The notes under the pieces: generated by a model
The model's input: only the letters and a program-made list of their open reading frames with translations
Told to the model about the DNA's origin: nothing
Databases searched by the model: none
Program-made: the position numbers and the translations under genes
NCBI GenBank assembly: GCA_024291935.2
Contig: CM044310.1
Coordinates: 114,710,213 to 114,774,212, forward strand
DNA length: 64,000 bases
Origin: Okapia johnstoni
Taxonomy: Eukaryota > Chordata > Mammalia > Artiodactyla > Giraffidae
Direction: 5' to 3'
Part shown: one piece after another, positions 53,801-61,538 of the stretch
Numbering within the stretch: position 1 is the first letter of the stretch
Layout: each line of letters starts with the position of its first letter

Positions 53801-56800
53801 CCTCCTCTCCCCACGCGCCCTCTCTCTCTCCCCTCTCTAGTCCCTGGACGGCTTCGTGTTTGCCTTGAACCAGGAAGGGAAGTTCCTCTACATCTCAGAG
53901 ACAGTCTCCATTTATCTGGGTCTGTCACAGGTAAGGGTCCCACAGCAGGCTGCCTGGCCCAGCTCAGCTGCCGTCTCCCTTGCCTGCCCTCCCCTCTCCT
54001 GGCCTCACCAAACCAGCATGGAAAAAAAAATGGATGGGCTCTTTGGGTCCCAAAGTGTGTTCCTTGGGACCCAACATGACACCAAATACAGAGGAGGGTT
54101 TTTAAAGTAATAGGTCGATTTGAAGAAAGCAAATCAGCAGGAAGGTAAGTTTGCCTGTGAGTAGTCACCAAATGTACTGATATTTACCAAAACGTGTTTC
54201 TTCGTAATACTTTTAACAAATAATTTTATTTATTTATTTATTTTTGGCCCTGCTGGGTCTTCATGTATGGGCTTTCCCCTAGTTGTGGAGAGTGGGGCTT
54301 ACTCTCTAGTTGTGGTGCGCGGGCTTCTCATGGCAGTTGCTTCCCTTGTTGTGGAGCAGAGGGTCTAGGGCGTATGGAGCTCAGTAGTTGTTATTCTCAG
54401 GCTGTAGAGCATAGGCTCAATACTTGTGGTGAATAGCACAGGTTGTGGCGCACGGGCTTAGCTGCTTTGCGGCATGTGGGATCTTCCCGGACTGGGGATC
54501 AAACCCAAGCTTCCGGCATTGGCAAGCGGATTCTTTACCACTGAACCACGAGGGAAGCCCTATTCTTAACACTTGTAAAGGATTCCAGCCATTCCTATTG
54601 GAAGGACTTGGGTTTTGCCAGCTGACTGATTTGCATTTTGCCTTGATTTCAACCCACTGTTTCTGCTCCAGCTCCTGAAGCAGGTGTCTGAGAGGGAAAG
54701 GAGGGCAAAGAGGAGCCCAAAGCCCCCATCCCTGGAGTCCTGGCTCCTTGCAGCCAGCATCTTAGGTCTTGCTGATCCAATCAATGCAAATCGCTGCCAA
54801 CTTTTATCATTTTTACAGAGATTTTGACAAATGGCAAATTTCGCAAATTCAGTGCATTGGTTTTTGGCTTTTGTGAGCAGCTCTTCAGGGAGTTGTTGGA
54901 GGTTCCTGGAAGAGGAAGACCTTGAAGGAGGAACATGGACAAGAGGAAGGGAAGGAAAAGAGTGGAGGGAAGGCTGGAAGCTTGTGTGTGTGTGTTTCGG
55001 GGGAGTTAATCAGAATAGAGGGAAGCATGTGGCCCCCAAACCCAGGGGCAGTGGGAGCATGGGAGGTTTCTGAGTAGAGGAGGGCCATGGTCGGAGGAGT
55101 ACCTTACGGAGGGGTATGTGTGTGGGGACTGAAGGGAAGAAAACCAGTGAGGACTCTGGGGCAGGAACACACAGGGAGAAGAGGGCTGCCGGCTCTGGGA
55201 CCGTGTGGAGATGAAGGGACCGCTGCGAGAAATTTGAGGGTTGAACTGAATGTAAAAATCTAATTAAAAGGTTCTAACACTTTAAAGAGTTTGAAAGCCA
55301 TTCCACTGCTTGTGTCCCGATTTCCATTCCTGCTGGGACATCCTGTGAGTCATTTCAGGGCGCAGTTGTTTGCTGTATGGGGGTGAGAGTGAGTAAGCAG
55401 GAACTGGGTAAACAGAGGCTATGACACCCCCGTTCCAACCCCCTCCCCCCAGCTTCTTTTCTTTTCTTTTCTTTGGTTGCACTGGGTCTTAGTTGTGGCA
55501 CGTGGGATCTAGTTCCCTGACCAAGGAACGAACCCGGGTCCCCTGCACTGGGAGCGCAGTCTTAGCTACTGGACAGCCGGGGAAGTCCCCTCCCCCCTAG
55601 CCTCTTCATACCGGAGGCAGGGGCAGAAAATCCTTAATTATCTCTGGGTTTGAAGTGGGAGGGCACGGGAAGAGCCTAAGTTTATATTCTCCTTTTAAAA
55701 AGGTTTAAGTAATTTTTATTTTTCTAATGAAAACACAAGACTGGCATGAAACACACCTGCTTGTAAGGCGGGCGAGCGACGGCGCTCACCTCACCGGCCC
55801 CCTGCACCTCCCTCCTTCGCTGGCAGGTGGAGCTGACAGGCAGCAGCGTCTTCGACTACATCCATCCCGGGGACCACTCCGAGGTGCTGGAGCAACTGGG
55901 GCTGAGGGCTCCGACCCCCGGGCCCCCCACCCCGCCTTCCGTCCCCTCCTCTTCCTCCTCCTCCTCATCTTCCTCTTCGCTTGCGGATACAACTGAGATC
56001 GGTAATTCCCAGCCACCCCCCCACCCAAAAAAAAAGAGGCCTGAGGGACGCTGGGTACAATGTATCCAAATATGTCTTCTTTATACAAAAACACTCTTGT
56101 TAAGAGTTGTGCAAAGCAAGTTTTTGTAAAATGAGTCAGAGTCTAAATTGAGGCAATGAGACGTGGCTCCCTAAAATTGCCTAAGCTCCCTATGAATGCC
56201 TGAATCCCCAAGATTGGAGCTTTAGAAAGACCCCCTCTGACTGCAGAGTGGAGGCGGGTGCCTGTGGGTTATTATTATTTACCAGGCTTTGGTAAATAAT
56301 AATAACAACGCATGCTTATTGGGCATTTACACGTGCCCCGCCCTTAAGTACATAATTTTATTAAATCCCAACCACAAACTTATGAAACAGAAACTATGAC
56401 AATCTCCATGTTACAGAGGAGGAACCTCGGACATAGCACAGAGAGGTTAAGTGTCCCAGGTCACACAGCTGTAAGTGGTTGAGCTGGACTCTGGCCCAGA
56501 TTTGTCTGACGGCAGGGTCCATGCTTCTAACCTTTCTCTCCAGTGGAAAATTCCACTCCGTGCTGGGGAGGGAGGGTGTTGGAGACTACCCTGCAAGTTC
56601 CTTTCAGCTGTGAGATATTGGGGGACTGAGGTTGTCTTTCTCATAAATAGGCTTTTCTTATGTGGGGTTTGCGTTATAGGAAAATCACGTGAGCTATCAG
56701 CAGTGCTTGCAAGCAGTGCTGTGACACGTGTGGGACTGTTGGCAAGCGTGATTATATTTACACCTCAGTTTGAGGCCCAGACAGGGTCATCTGGGTGTGA

Positions 56801-59800
56801 GCCTATTTATAAGACTGCTTCACGGAGTTAATAGAATAATCTGTATTTGTGAGGCTTATTTGTTGCCATAGCCAGAGCCCCTACCCTGTGCTCAGCCCTG
56901 TGTTGGGTAGGGCTGGAGACACAGCTGTGGCTAGAGCTCCAGCCCCACCCTCCCACAGCTCACAGTCCAGTGGAGGAGACTGAATGGTCCCCGGGCAGTA
57001 ACGAGGCAGAGTGGGCAGGGCTGGGGTAGGAGACACCCCAGAGGGGCAGTTAACCCAGCCTGGGGGTCAGGGAGGACTTCCTGGAGGCAGAGATGTCAGA
57101 GATGTCTGAGACCTGGAGGTTGTGGCTAGAGATGATGTCATTAAAAGGCAGTGCTTGCCAATCTTAGGCCATGGTGAGGAGCTGGGCTTTCTCCCAAGGG
57201 TAATAGGGAGCCATGGCAGGTTCAGAGTAGAGGTATAGGGTCAGATCTGAGCTTTAGAAACAGGGGGCTGGCTGCCGGTGAGAGGGAGGGGAGCTTAGTA
57301 TATGGTGTCAGCGGGCTTGTAGAACCATCAGGTGTGCCAGAGTGATTGTGGTCATGACCCTCTGTCTGCAGAGGGTGGGGGTGGCCTGTGTGTGTCCCCT
57401 TCAGGACCCCATAACCTTCCTTCACGCTCTGCCCCAGAGGCCAGCCCCACCGAGGTGCCCCCGTCCTCCCGGGTCCAGGAGCGCTCCTTCTTCATCCGCA
57501 TGAAATCCACCCTTACCAAGAGGGGGCTGCATGTCAAGGCCTCGGGATACAAGGTGGGTGTGAGCTCTCCGCGCTGAGCGTCTATCTCCCGTGTCCCCTC
57601 CCCCACCCTGTGTTCCTGCCAGCTGTTTCCCAGGGACCCCAGAGCCTGGGGACGACGGTCCGAGCCAGGCCCTGTGGCCAGGTTGTGGTCCCCGCGCCCC
57701 AAGGGCCCCACCTTGACCCCCGCTCCGACGCAGGTCATCCACGTGACTGGCCGCCTTCGGGCCCGCGCCCTGGGCCTCGTGGCCCTCGGCCACACGTTGC
57801 CGCCGGCTCCGCTGGCTGAGCTGCCGCTGCACGGACACATGATCGTCTTCCGACTCAGCCTGGGTCTCACCATCCTTGCTTGTGAGAGCAGGTACCGGGG
57901 TTGGGGTCTGAGGTGGGCCGATGGGGGTGCACGGGAGAGGGACGTGGGCGGGTAGTCAGAGGAGCCAGGGGTCAGGAGGCTGCGGGCCCGGAGAGACGCA
58001 GGAGGCGAGAAAGCGGCGGAGGGCTGCCTGGAAGCGGAGTGAAGGCGGGGCCTGGGGTGGGGCCTGCAGGGACGGAGGCGGGGGCTGCGGGATGGAGGCG
58101 GGGCTGTGTTCCGTTCCCCGGCCAGGTCCTCCCTTCGCGGCTCCCCTCTGCAGAGCTCAGCAGTTCTTGATCCTATTTCTCTCTGCCTCGCTGGTCTCTC
58201 AACTCTTATCCACTTTGTTTCCTGCACCAGGCAATGGGGGGGGGGGGGGGATAATCAATAAATAGGGAAATCGTCCACAATTCAGGGGCCTCCGGAGCGC
58301 CCGGGGCCACCCCACACCCAGGAATGCCATCTGCTCGAATGCCCATAGCCGCCCTAGAAGGGGACACTATTATTTTAAATATTTTCCCGCCCGTTTTAAG
58401 GGGGAGAAACTGAAGCCCGGAGCACTCCAGAGCCAGAGTTTGGGCGCTGAGTGACTCCGGAACCAACCCTGGCCCTTCTCCCCATCCCATGGTTGTGGAC
58501 CCCTTCTCCCCACCTCTCTGTTGGCCCCTGCCCTCAGGGTCAGCGATCACATGGACCTGGGGCCCTCAGAGCTAGTGGGCCGCAGCTGCTACCAGTTTGT
58601 CCATGGACAGGATGCAACCAGGATCCGCCAAAGCCACCTGGACCGTGAGAACCCCTCACCCTCGACCTGAGCACCCCACCGCCCTGCTCTCTGGAAGTCC
58701 TTCTTTGGGGCTGACCACAGTCTCTCCTGCTGCCAGCTCACTGCAGGATGAGCAGCAAGGGAGTCCTTGAGCAAAGTCTCAGGAATCGGGGGTGGAGGCG
58801 GGATTTATGGGGACTGGGGTCTCTCTGACCCAGCCTTCAAACTCCAGGGGCCTCGATGCCAGATTCCCTCTTGGTCTTTCTGACTTGGGTTCTCTCTGTC
58901 TCCCTCTCTTCTGTGCCCTGACTATCTCTTCTCCCCACCATCTCACCCTTCCTGTTTCCCTATCACTCACCCCCTCTCTGCTCCTGTCTCCCTGTCCAAC
59001 TGTCTCTCTCTCTCTCTGTCCATCCCACCCCCACCCCATCCCTTCCGGGCTCTCTTGGTCCCTGGGCTGGGCCCAGTGCTGGACAAGGGCCAGGTGATGA
59101 CCGGTTACTACCGTTGGCTGCAGCGCGCCGGGGGCTTCGTGTGGCTGCAGTCCGTGGCCACCGTGGCTGTGAGTGGGAAGAGCCCTGGAGAGCGCCACGT
59201 GCTCTGGGTCAGCTATGTGCTCAGGTGAGGGTTGCCCCCACTTCCCATGAGGAGCTCAGAACTCCTTCCAGAAGAATCCGCCAGCTCTTCCCACCCTTGG
59301 GTGGGAGCTCTCAGGGAGGGTTTCTAGACAAGTCTGGGGGTGGGGGAGGTGAGGCGGTGAAAACATGAAGGGGAACGGAGTCCAGCAAGAGTGAAGACCC
59401 GGAGGAGAAAAGACCGTGCTTGCAGGAGGCAGAGAGGAAGTGACAGTCTCTTCTAGGGAGAAACACAGATGCCAAGTGGCCTCGGGCCTAGGTGGGTTCT
59501 GGGGCACTGGGGAGCCATGGCAGGCAATTACCAGGAGAGGGCCAGAGCAACTGATGGAGAGAAACTAGAGGTGGGGAGGACATTCCGGGCCGAGCACAGA
59601 CAAGGCTCAGCGTCCCAGCTGACCCAGCAGAGGAACCCAAGGGAGCGAGCGCTCTGGGCTGGAGTAGAGTCCCCAGAAGCGAAGCTGAGGATGGTGGTGG
59701 GGCACTGGGGAGCCATGAGAGGGTTTAGAGCTGGAGGCAGTCACAGTCAAATCGGCTTTGTGGAAGGACCCTCTGGCTGCCATGAAGACGGAGGTCTGTC

Positions 59801-61447
59801 TGTGGGACAAGACGGGCTGGGGGCCTAGGGACAGGGAGACGCCAGGCAGCACGGGAGGAGTCAGGGGGCGACCACTGGGCCATCTCTGGCTTTGTGGGGC
59901 CTAGGCTTGGGTCTCTGGGAGGAGCAGCAGGTTTGGAAGGAGGATGCTGAGGTCAGATGAGCATGTGGTGCCCAAGGGGACACTTAGGGTGACATTCAGG
60001 CGTCCATGGGCTGCAGAAGTTTGGCCTCAAGAGACAGGGCCAAGCTGGTCTAGATGCCAACTTGGAGTCTGGGGTCCAATGCTGAGGCCTAAGTGCCTCG
60101 GGTTGGGGAGGTGCCTGCACTCAAAGCGGGAGGGGAAGTCTCCACTCACAAGACTGGTGGGCAGGAGGAAGGCTCCCTTCCCCAGAGGCTGGGTGGCCTG
60201 GGCCCCTAGCTCCCAATTTCATGTCTTGTCCCAGCCAAGCCGAGGGGGACCAGACACCTCTGGATGCCTTCCAGCTTCCGGCCAGTGTGGCCCGTGAGGA
60301 CGCGTCCAGCCCGGAGCCAGAGCCCACAGGTGAGCCCCACCTCCCAGCCCAGCCCCTGGGAGGCTCTGAGCAGCCTCTGGGACCTGTGCCGTCCAGTGTG
60401 GAGGCTATTTACAGTAAAAGTACAGTTCAAATTCCAGGAGTTCCCTGGAGATCCAGGGGTTAGGACTCTCAGCTCTCACTGCCACAAGCCTAGGTTTAAT
60501 ACCCACTTGGTGAACTAAGACCCCACAGGTCACGCAGTGTGGCACAAAATAATCATAAATAGTTTCAGTTCCATTTCCTTAGTCGTACTCCGTACATTTG
60601 CAGAGCTCAGGAGCTATAGGTGGCCAATGCAGATATGGAACATGTTCATCCTCACAGGAAGTCCCATTGGATGGCCTGGGTCCAGACCGGAGCCTCTGAC
60701 CTCTGGGGCCTGGTCACACTTTGTGCTGGGGGCAAGCCAGCCCCACTGTATGGTGTTTAGCAGCATCCCTGACATCCACCCCCTCGGATCCAGGCGCATC
60801 CTCCTCCCCAGTTGTGATGACAAAAAATGCCTCCAGACTTTGCCAACTGTCCCTGGAGGGACAAAACCACCCCAGCGGAGACCCATGGGTCTGGACCACA
60901 GAGCGTGGCCCCATTCTACAGATGGGAATGCTGAGGGCTGGGGATGCTTAGGCATGGCACCCTTCAGAATCTTCCTCTTACAGAGCCAGAGCCTCCAGTG
61001 GAAGGAAAGCAGGCCGCCCCCACAGAGGAGGATGAGGCCCCCCAGCCCCGGGGCAAACCCATCAAAGTGGAGCCCGCCCCTGGGGAGACTGAAGACCTGG
61101 AGGACAGTGAGGACGAGGAGCCGTCGGGCCACCTGGCCCCAACAAGGCCCGAGTTCACGTCCGTCATCCGGGCGGGGGCCCTAAAGCAGGATTTGGTGGG
61201 GCCATGGGGCCTGGCGCCTCCTGGGGACCCCCCGCCTTCCCTCCTGCACACTGGCTTCCTGCCCCCCGTCATGCGGGGCCTGTGCGCCCCAGGCACCATC
61301 CGCTATGGCCCTGCTGAGCTGGGCCTGGTGTACCCACACCTGCAGAGGCTGGGACCGGGCCCCGCTCTCCCGGAGGCCTTCTACCCGGCCCTGGGCCTGC
61401 CCTACCCCGGGCCCCTGGGCACCAGGGTGCAGCGGAAGGGGGACTGA
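44732..61447 (+). CDS. NPAS1: NPAS1, neuronal PAS domain protein 1, eleven coding exons
   Basis: Class I bHLH-PAS transcription factor. It pairs with ARNT or ARNT2 in the nucleus and acts mainly as a repressor in neurons, notably inhibitory ones. Coding exons are 44732-44832, 45259-45494, 53497-53570, 53841-53930, 55827-56001, 57438-57553, 57734-57891, 58538-58644, 59077-59224, 60235-60329 and 60984-61447. All have AG/GT borders and join into 587 residues plus stop (human 590). The bHLH spans about residues 34-100 (basic region [17 protein letters not shown]), PAS-A about 137-205, a serine tract lies near 210-220, and PAS-B spans about 300-402. The rest is a Pro/Glu-rich tail with IKVE at 460-463, a SUMO consensus. 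The ATG has G at -3 and +4, and an in-frame TGA at 44702-44704 precedes it. NPAS3 is the nearest paralogue, but the tail matches NPAS1. No frame break was found. Confidence 0.97.
44833..45258 (+). other. NPAS1: NPAS1 intron 1
   Basis: 426 bp, C-rich, from GTGAGC to CCGCCCAG. No repeat and no gene seen. Confidence 0.85.
45259..45494 (+). CDS. NPAS1: NPAS1 coding exon 2 (bHLH domain)
   Basis: It encodes the whole b[23 protein letters not shown] in the basic region, [20 protein letters not shown] across helix 1 and the loop, and [20 protein letters not shown] in helix 2. The donor is GTGAGT. Confidence 0.97.
45645..45775 (+). repeat. MIR
   Basis: CTCAGTTTATTCATCTGTAA and AATGGGCTCACCAGGTAGGG lie in MIR sense order. 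Confidence 0.75.
46035..46195 (+). repeat. MIR
   Basis: TGTGCCTCATTTGTGAAATGG, AAATCATGATGAAGCCCC and CCGAGTAAACAGCCAATG. Confidence 0.7.
46218..46438 (-). repeat. Bov-tA SINE, antisense, with internal T19
   Basis: GGTCGCTCAGTCGCGTCTGAC, GAATACTGGAGTGGGTTGCC, TCTCCTGCATTGGCAGGGGG and GAGCCACCAGGGAAGCC. A T19 run at 46396-46414 sits inside the tRNA-derived head. Confidence 0.92.
46440..46640. repeat. Old L2-class repeat
   Basis: TTATTGAGCATGTGCTGTGTG, CCTGCTACTGTTCTGAGAC and AAAGTCCCTGCTTTGGACAG. Confidence 0.6.
46811..46844. repeat. Perfect 12-bp inverted repeat
   Basis: CCCCACCCTAAG at 46811-46822 and CTTAGGGTGGGG at 46833-46844, with a 10-nt spacer. Confidence 0.95.
46895..47065. promoter_or_regulatory. 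NPAS1: Candidate intronic enhancer of NPAS1, block A
   Basis: Repeat-free. It mixes A/T-rich homeodomain-type cores (TAATTA at 46965-46970, CATTAG, GATTAC, CATTAC) with retained CpG (GGCGCGGAG, GCGCCGC, CCGCGAAC). The composition differs sharply from the flanks, as in conserved developmental enhancers. This is inference; no alignment was available. Confidence 0.45.
47455..47625 (-). repeat. MIR, antisense
   Basis: GGGTTGAGCACTGGATCCAA, CCCTATTTTATAGAACTGGA and GAGACCCAGAGAGGTGATGC, then GCTCACACAGCCAACAAGG. Confidence 0.9.
47815..48115. repeat. Old L2-class repeats
   Basis: CATTCATTCATTGTCATTGA, GCCAGGCAGTGTTCTAGGGA and GGGCCTTTGCACCTGCTATG. Confidence 0.6.
48146..48300 (+). repeat. tRNA-Glu-derived SINE
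   Basis: AGGGACTTCCTTAATGGTTC, GGGTTCAATCCCTGGTCAGG and GCTGCAACAAAAAGTTCAC. Confidence 0.9.
48410..48602 (-). repeat. CHR-type SINE, antisense
   Basis: AAAATATTTATTAATTTATT, GCAGCATGTGGAATCTAGTT, CCCTGACCAGGAATCC and GGACCACCAGGGGAAGTCC. It contains an internal T20 run. Confidence 0.9.
48716..48935 (+). repeat. Bov-tA SINE
   Basis: GGGGCTTCCCAGGTGATGCAG, GGTTCAATCCCTGGTTGGG, TATTCTTGCCTGGAGAATCC and GTCGCAAAGAGTCAGATACG. Confidence 0.93.
48955..49330. repeat. Old L2-class repeat
   Basis: GGGAACAGCAAGTGCAAAGG, CCCTGAGGCAGGCGG, CAGGCCATGGCGAGGACTTT and AGTGAGATGGAAGCCACAG are very common in old mammalian repeats. The open frames here are by-products of it. Confidence 0.65.
49561..49782 (+). 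repeat. Bov-tA SINE
   Basis: GGGCTTCCCTGGTGGCTCAG, GATTCGATCCCTGGATTGGG, CTCCAGTATTCTTTCTGGG and GGGATGCGACTGAGCAGC, with a CAG-repeat end. Confidence 0.93.
50405..50560. promoter_or_regulatory. NPAS1: Candidate intronic enhancer of NPAS1, block B
   Basis: Repeat-free. It has CCATTAACG, TTAATTG (50423-50429), GAATTAGC, ACAATTAGC and the TALE-type TGACAG(G) at 50491-50497, with CpG kept between them. The style is the same as block A, 3.5 kb upstream. Inference only. Confidence 0.45.
50915..51035 (-). repeat. MIR, antisense
   Basis: CCCATTTGACAGAGGAAGAAAC, TGAGGCACAGAGAAGTGAAG and GGGCACACAGCCAGGGAGG. Confidence 0.85.
51318..51444 (-). repeat. tRNA-Glu SINE, antisense
   Basis: GTGGTGGCCTGTGGGATCCTA, CAATCAGGGATCGAACCCGT and TTGGGGGAAGTCCCC. 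Confidence 0.88.
51535..52500 (-). repeat. Old L1 3' region, antisense, split by a Bov-A unit
   Basis: GTAAAATGTATGTAACATGAC, ATGGAATCCTACACTATGTA, CACCTTTTGGCTATTAGGAA and GGAGTGGAATTGCTGGGTTA. After the SINE it goes on with GGTGTGAAATGATCTCTCAT and CATTTGCATTTTGCTAATGA. It is the longest L1 remnant in the window. Confidence 0.88.
52078..52206 (+). repeat. Single Bov-A unit inserted in the L1
   Basis: GAAAGGGCAACCTACTCCAA, CTTGCCCGGGAAATCCCATG and GTCGCAAAAGAGTCGGACAC. It interrupts the L1, so it is the younger insertion. Confidence 0.92.
52510..52628 (-). repeat. tRNA-Glu SINE, antisense
   Basis: TTTTTGGCTGTGCTGTGCAG, GGATCTTAGTTCCCTGACC and GACTACCAGGAAATTCC. Confidence 0.88.
52645..52825 (-). 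mobile_element. Short ruminant LINE fragment with 15-bp target-site duplication
   Basis: It starts T-rich (antisense A tail), then GAAGGATAATTGCTTTACAG and CATGAATCAGCCATAGGTAT, text common in ruminant L1 copies. TTTGGCCCATTTTTT occurs on both sides, at 52630-52644 and 52826-52840. Confidence 0.75.
52860..52985. repeat. Pyrimidine-rich low-complexity DNA
   Basis: A long C/T-rich run built of TCTCTGTC-like units. Confidence 0.8.
52990..53290. repeat. Old L2-class repeat ending in a (TGAA)n run
   Basis: CATCCTTCAGGTCTGAGCTC, AGGGCAGGGGTGGGTGTCCT and GGATGAATGAATGAATGAAT. Confidence 0.6.
53497..53570 (+). CDS. NPAS1: NPAS1 coding exon 3
   Basis: It encodes [20 protein letters not shown] and then GHILQ, the linker between bHLH and PAS-A. 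The acceptor is CCCCCAG and the donor GTGAGG. Confidence 0.96.
53602..53620 (-). promoter_or_regulatory. CTCF-like motif in NPAS1 intron 3
   Basis: The - strand reads CCACCAGGTGGCA, a full 13 of 13 match to CCASYAGRKGGCR, 30-50 bp after exon 3. Prediction from the motif only. Confidence 0.55.
53841..53930 (+). CDS. NPAS1: NPAS1 coding exon 4 (PAS-A start)
   Basis: It encodes [20 protein letters not shown] and [10 protein letters not shown], the first strands and helices of PAS-A. The acceptor is CCCTCTCTAG and the donor GTAAGG. Confidence 0.97.
54223..54560 (-). repeat. CHR-type SINE, nearly full length, antisense
   Basis: TTATTTATTTATTTATTTTTG, GGGCTTCTCATGGCAGTTGC, GTGTGGCGC-like body text, GCGGCATGTGGGATCTTCCC and ACCACGAGGGAAGCCC. 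It is the longest member of this SINE type in the window. Confidence 0.92.
55455..55590 (-). repeat. tRNA-Glu SINE, antisense
   Basis: A CTTTT repeat, then GGTTGCACTGGGTCTTAGTT, GATCTAGTTCCCTGACCAAG and CAGCCGGGGAAGTCCCC. Confidence 0.9.
55827..56001 (+). CDS. NPAS1: NPAS1 coding exon 5 (PAS-A end and serine tract)
   Basis: It encodes [20 protein letters not shown] and [19 protein letters not shown], then an 11-serine tract of TCN codons, then LADTTEI. The acceptor is GCTGGCAG and the donor GTAATT. Confidence 0.95.
56268..56306. repeat. Perfect 16-bp inverted repeat
   Basis: GTTATTATTATTTACC at 56268-56283 and its exact reverse complement at 56291-56306, with the 7-nt loop AGGCTTT. Confidence 0.97.
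56300..56515 (-). repeat. MIR, antisense
   Basis: CTTATTGGGCATTTACACGTG, CCATGTTACAGAGGAGGAAC, GAGGTTAAGTGTCCCAGGTC and ACACAGCTGTAAGTGG. Confidence 0.88.
56880..57300. repeat. Old L2-class repeat
   Basis: CTGTGCTCAGCCCTGTGTTG, CAGGGAGGACTTCCTGGAGG, TAGGCCATGGTGAGGAGCTG and GGGAGCCATGGCAGGTTCAG. Confidence 0.6.
57438..57553 (+). CDS. NPAS1: NPAS1 coding exon 6
   Basis: It encodes [20 protein letters not shown] and [18 protein letters not shown], between PAS-A and PAS-B. The acceptor is TGCCCCAG and the donor GTGGGT. Confidence 0.96.
57734..57891 (+). CDS. NPAS1: NPAS1 coding exon 7
   Basis: It encodes [20 protein letters not shown] and [20 protein letters not shown], then [12 protein letters not shown], leading into PAS-B. 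The acceptor is CGACGCAG and the donor GTACCG. Confidence 0.95.
57892..58537 (+). other. NPAS1: NPAS1 intron 7
   Basis: 646 bp, G-rich in its first half, with a G15 run at 58236-58250. No transposable element was recognised. The long open frame on the - strand across exons 6-7 and this intron is a GC-rich shadow. Confidence 0.8.
58538..58644 (+). CDS. NPAS1: NPAS1 coding exon 8 (PAS-B start)
   Basis: It encodes [20 protein letters not shown] and [15 protein letters not shown]. The acceptor is TGCCCTCAG and the donor GTGAGA. Confidence 0.96.
58645..59076 (+). other. NPAS1: NPAS1 intron 8
   Basis: 432 bp. The second half is a C/T-rich microsatellite-like stretch (58880-59035). No gene inside. 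Confidence 0.8.
59077..59224 (+). CDS. NPAS1: NPAS1 coding exon 9 (PAS-B end)
   Basis: It encodes [20 protein letters not shown] and [20 protein letters not shown], then VLWVSYVL, the last strands of PAS-B. The acceptor is GGGCCCAG and the donor GTGAGG. Confidence 0.97.
59225..60234 (+). other. NPAS1: NPAS1 intron 9
   Basis: Mostly G-rich, old L2-like text. A 20-bp string TGGGGCACTGGGGAGCCATG occurs twice in direct orientation, at 59500-59519 and 59698-59717. No gene inside. Confidence 0.7.
60235..60329 (+). CDS. NPAS1: NPAS1 coding exon 10
   Basis: It encodes [20 protein letters not shown] and [11 protein letters not shown]. The acceptor is TTGTCCCAG and the donor GTGAGC. Confidence 0.94.
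60436..60559 (+). repeat. tRNA-Glu-derived SINE, diverged
   Basis: CCAGGAGTTCCCTGGAGATC, GGTTTAATACCCACTTGGTG and GTGGCACAAAATAATCATAA. Confidence 0.82.
60732..60886 (-). repeat. MER20-like DNA transposon fossil
   Basis: TGTTTAGCAGCATCCCTGAC, CCCAGTTGTGATGACAAAAA, TGCCTCCAGACTTTGCCAAC and TCCCTGGAGGGACAAAACCA match the MER20 (hAT-Charlie) text in reverse. Confidence 0.7.
60984..61447 (+). CDS. NPAS1: NPAS1 coding exon 11 (C-terminal tail)
   Basis: It encodes an acidic, Pro-rich region ([20 protein letters not shown]), [11 protein letters not shown] with a SUMO-type IKVE, then [16 protein letters not shown] and [20 protein letters not shown]. It ends QRKGD and TGA at 61445-61447. The acceptor is CTCTTACAG. 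Confidence 0.96.
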
Positions 61448-61532
61448 GGACTGGGACAGCCCTCCATCTGGCCGGACCTGGAGGACGAGTGGGGACCCCA
61501 AGGGGACGGGGGTAGGGCTCTTGCCCCCGTGA

Positions 61533-61538
61533 ATTAAA
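61533..61538 (+). terminator. NPAS1: NPAS1 poly(A) signal ATTAAA
   Basis: ATTAAA lies 86 bp after the stop codon and is followed by CTGCTCCTGCTCTGTGG. The 3' UTR would be only about 110 bp. Confidence 0.7.

Larger units (their letters stand above)
53931..55826 (+). other. NPAS1: NPAS1 intron 4
   Basis: It contains two antisense SINEs (54223-54560 and 55455-55590). Between them lies unique DNA with ATTTGCAT at 54629-54636 and ATGCAAAT at 54784-54791. The part at 54900-55260 is purine-rich and resembles old L2-type text. Confidence 0.7.
56002..57437 (+). other. NPAS1: NPAS1 intron 5
   Basis: It holds a perfect 16-bp inverted repeat (56268-56306), a MIR (56300-56515) and old L2-type text near 56880-57300. 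No exon is expected. Confidence 0.75.
60330..60983 (+). other. NPAS1: NPAS1 intron 10
   Basis: 654 bp with a sense SINE (60436-60559) and a MER20-like fossil (60732-60886). The open frame running from it into exon 11 on the + strand is incidental. Confidence 0.8.

Noticed and set aside
57352..58227. 291-codon open frame on the - strand over NPAS1 exons 6-7
   Set aside because: It is a shadow of GC-rich NPAS1 exons; no family resemblance and no splice context.
60944..61447. 167-codon frame beginning upstream of the last NPAS1 exon
   Set aside because: The start is within intron 10. The acceptor at 60982-60983 and the phase of exon 10 place the exon start at 60984.
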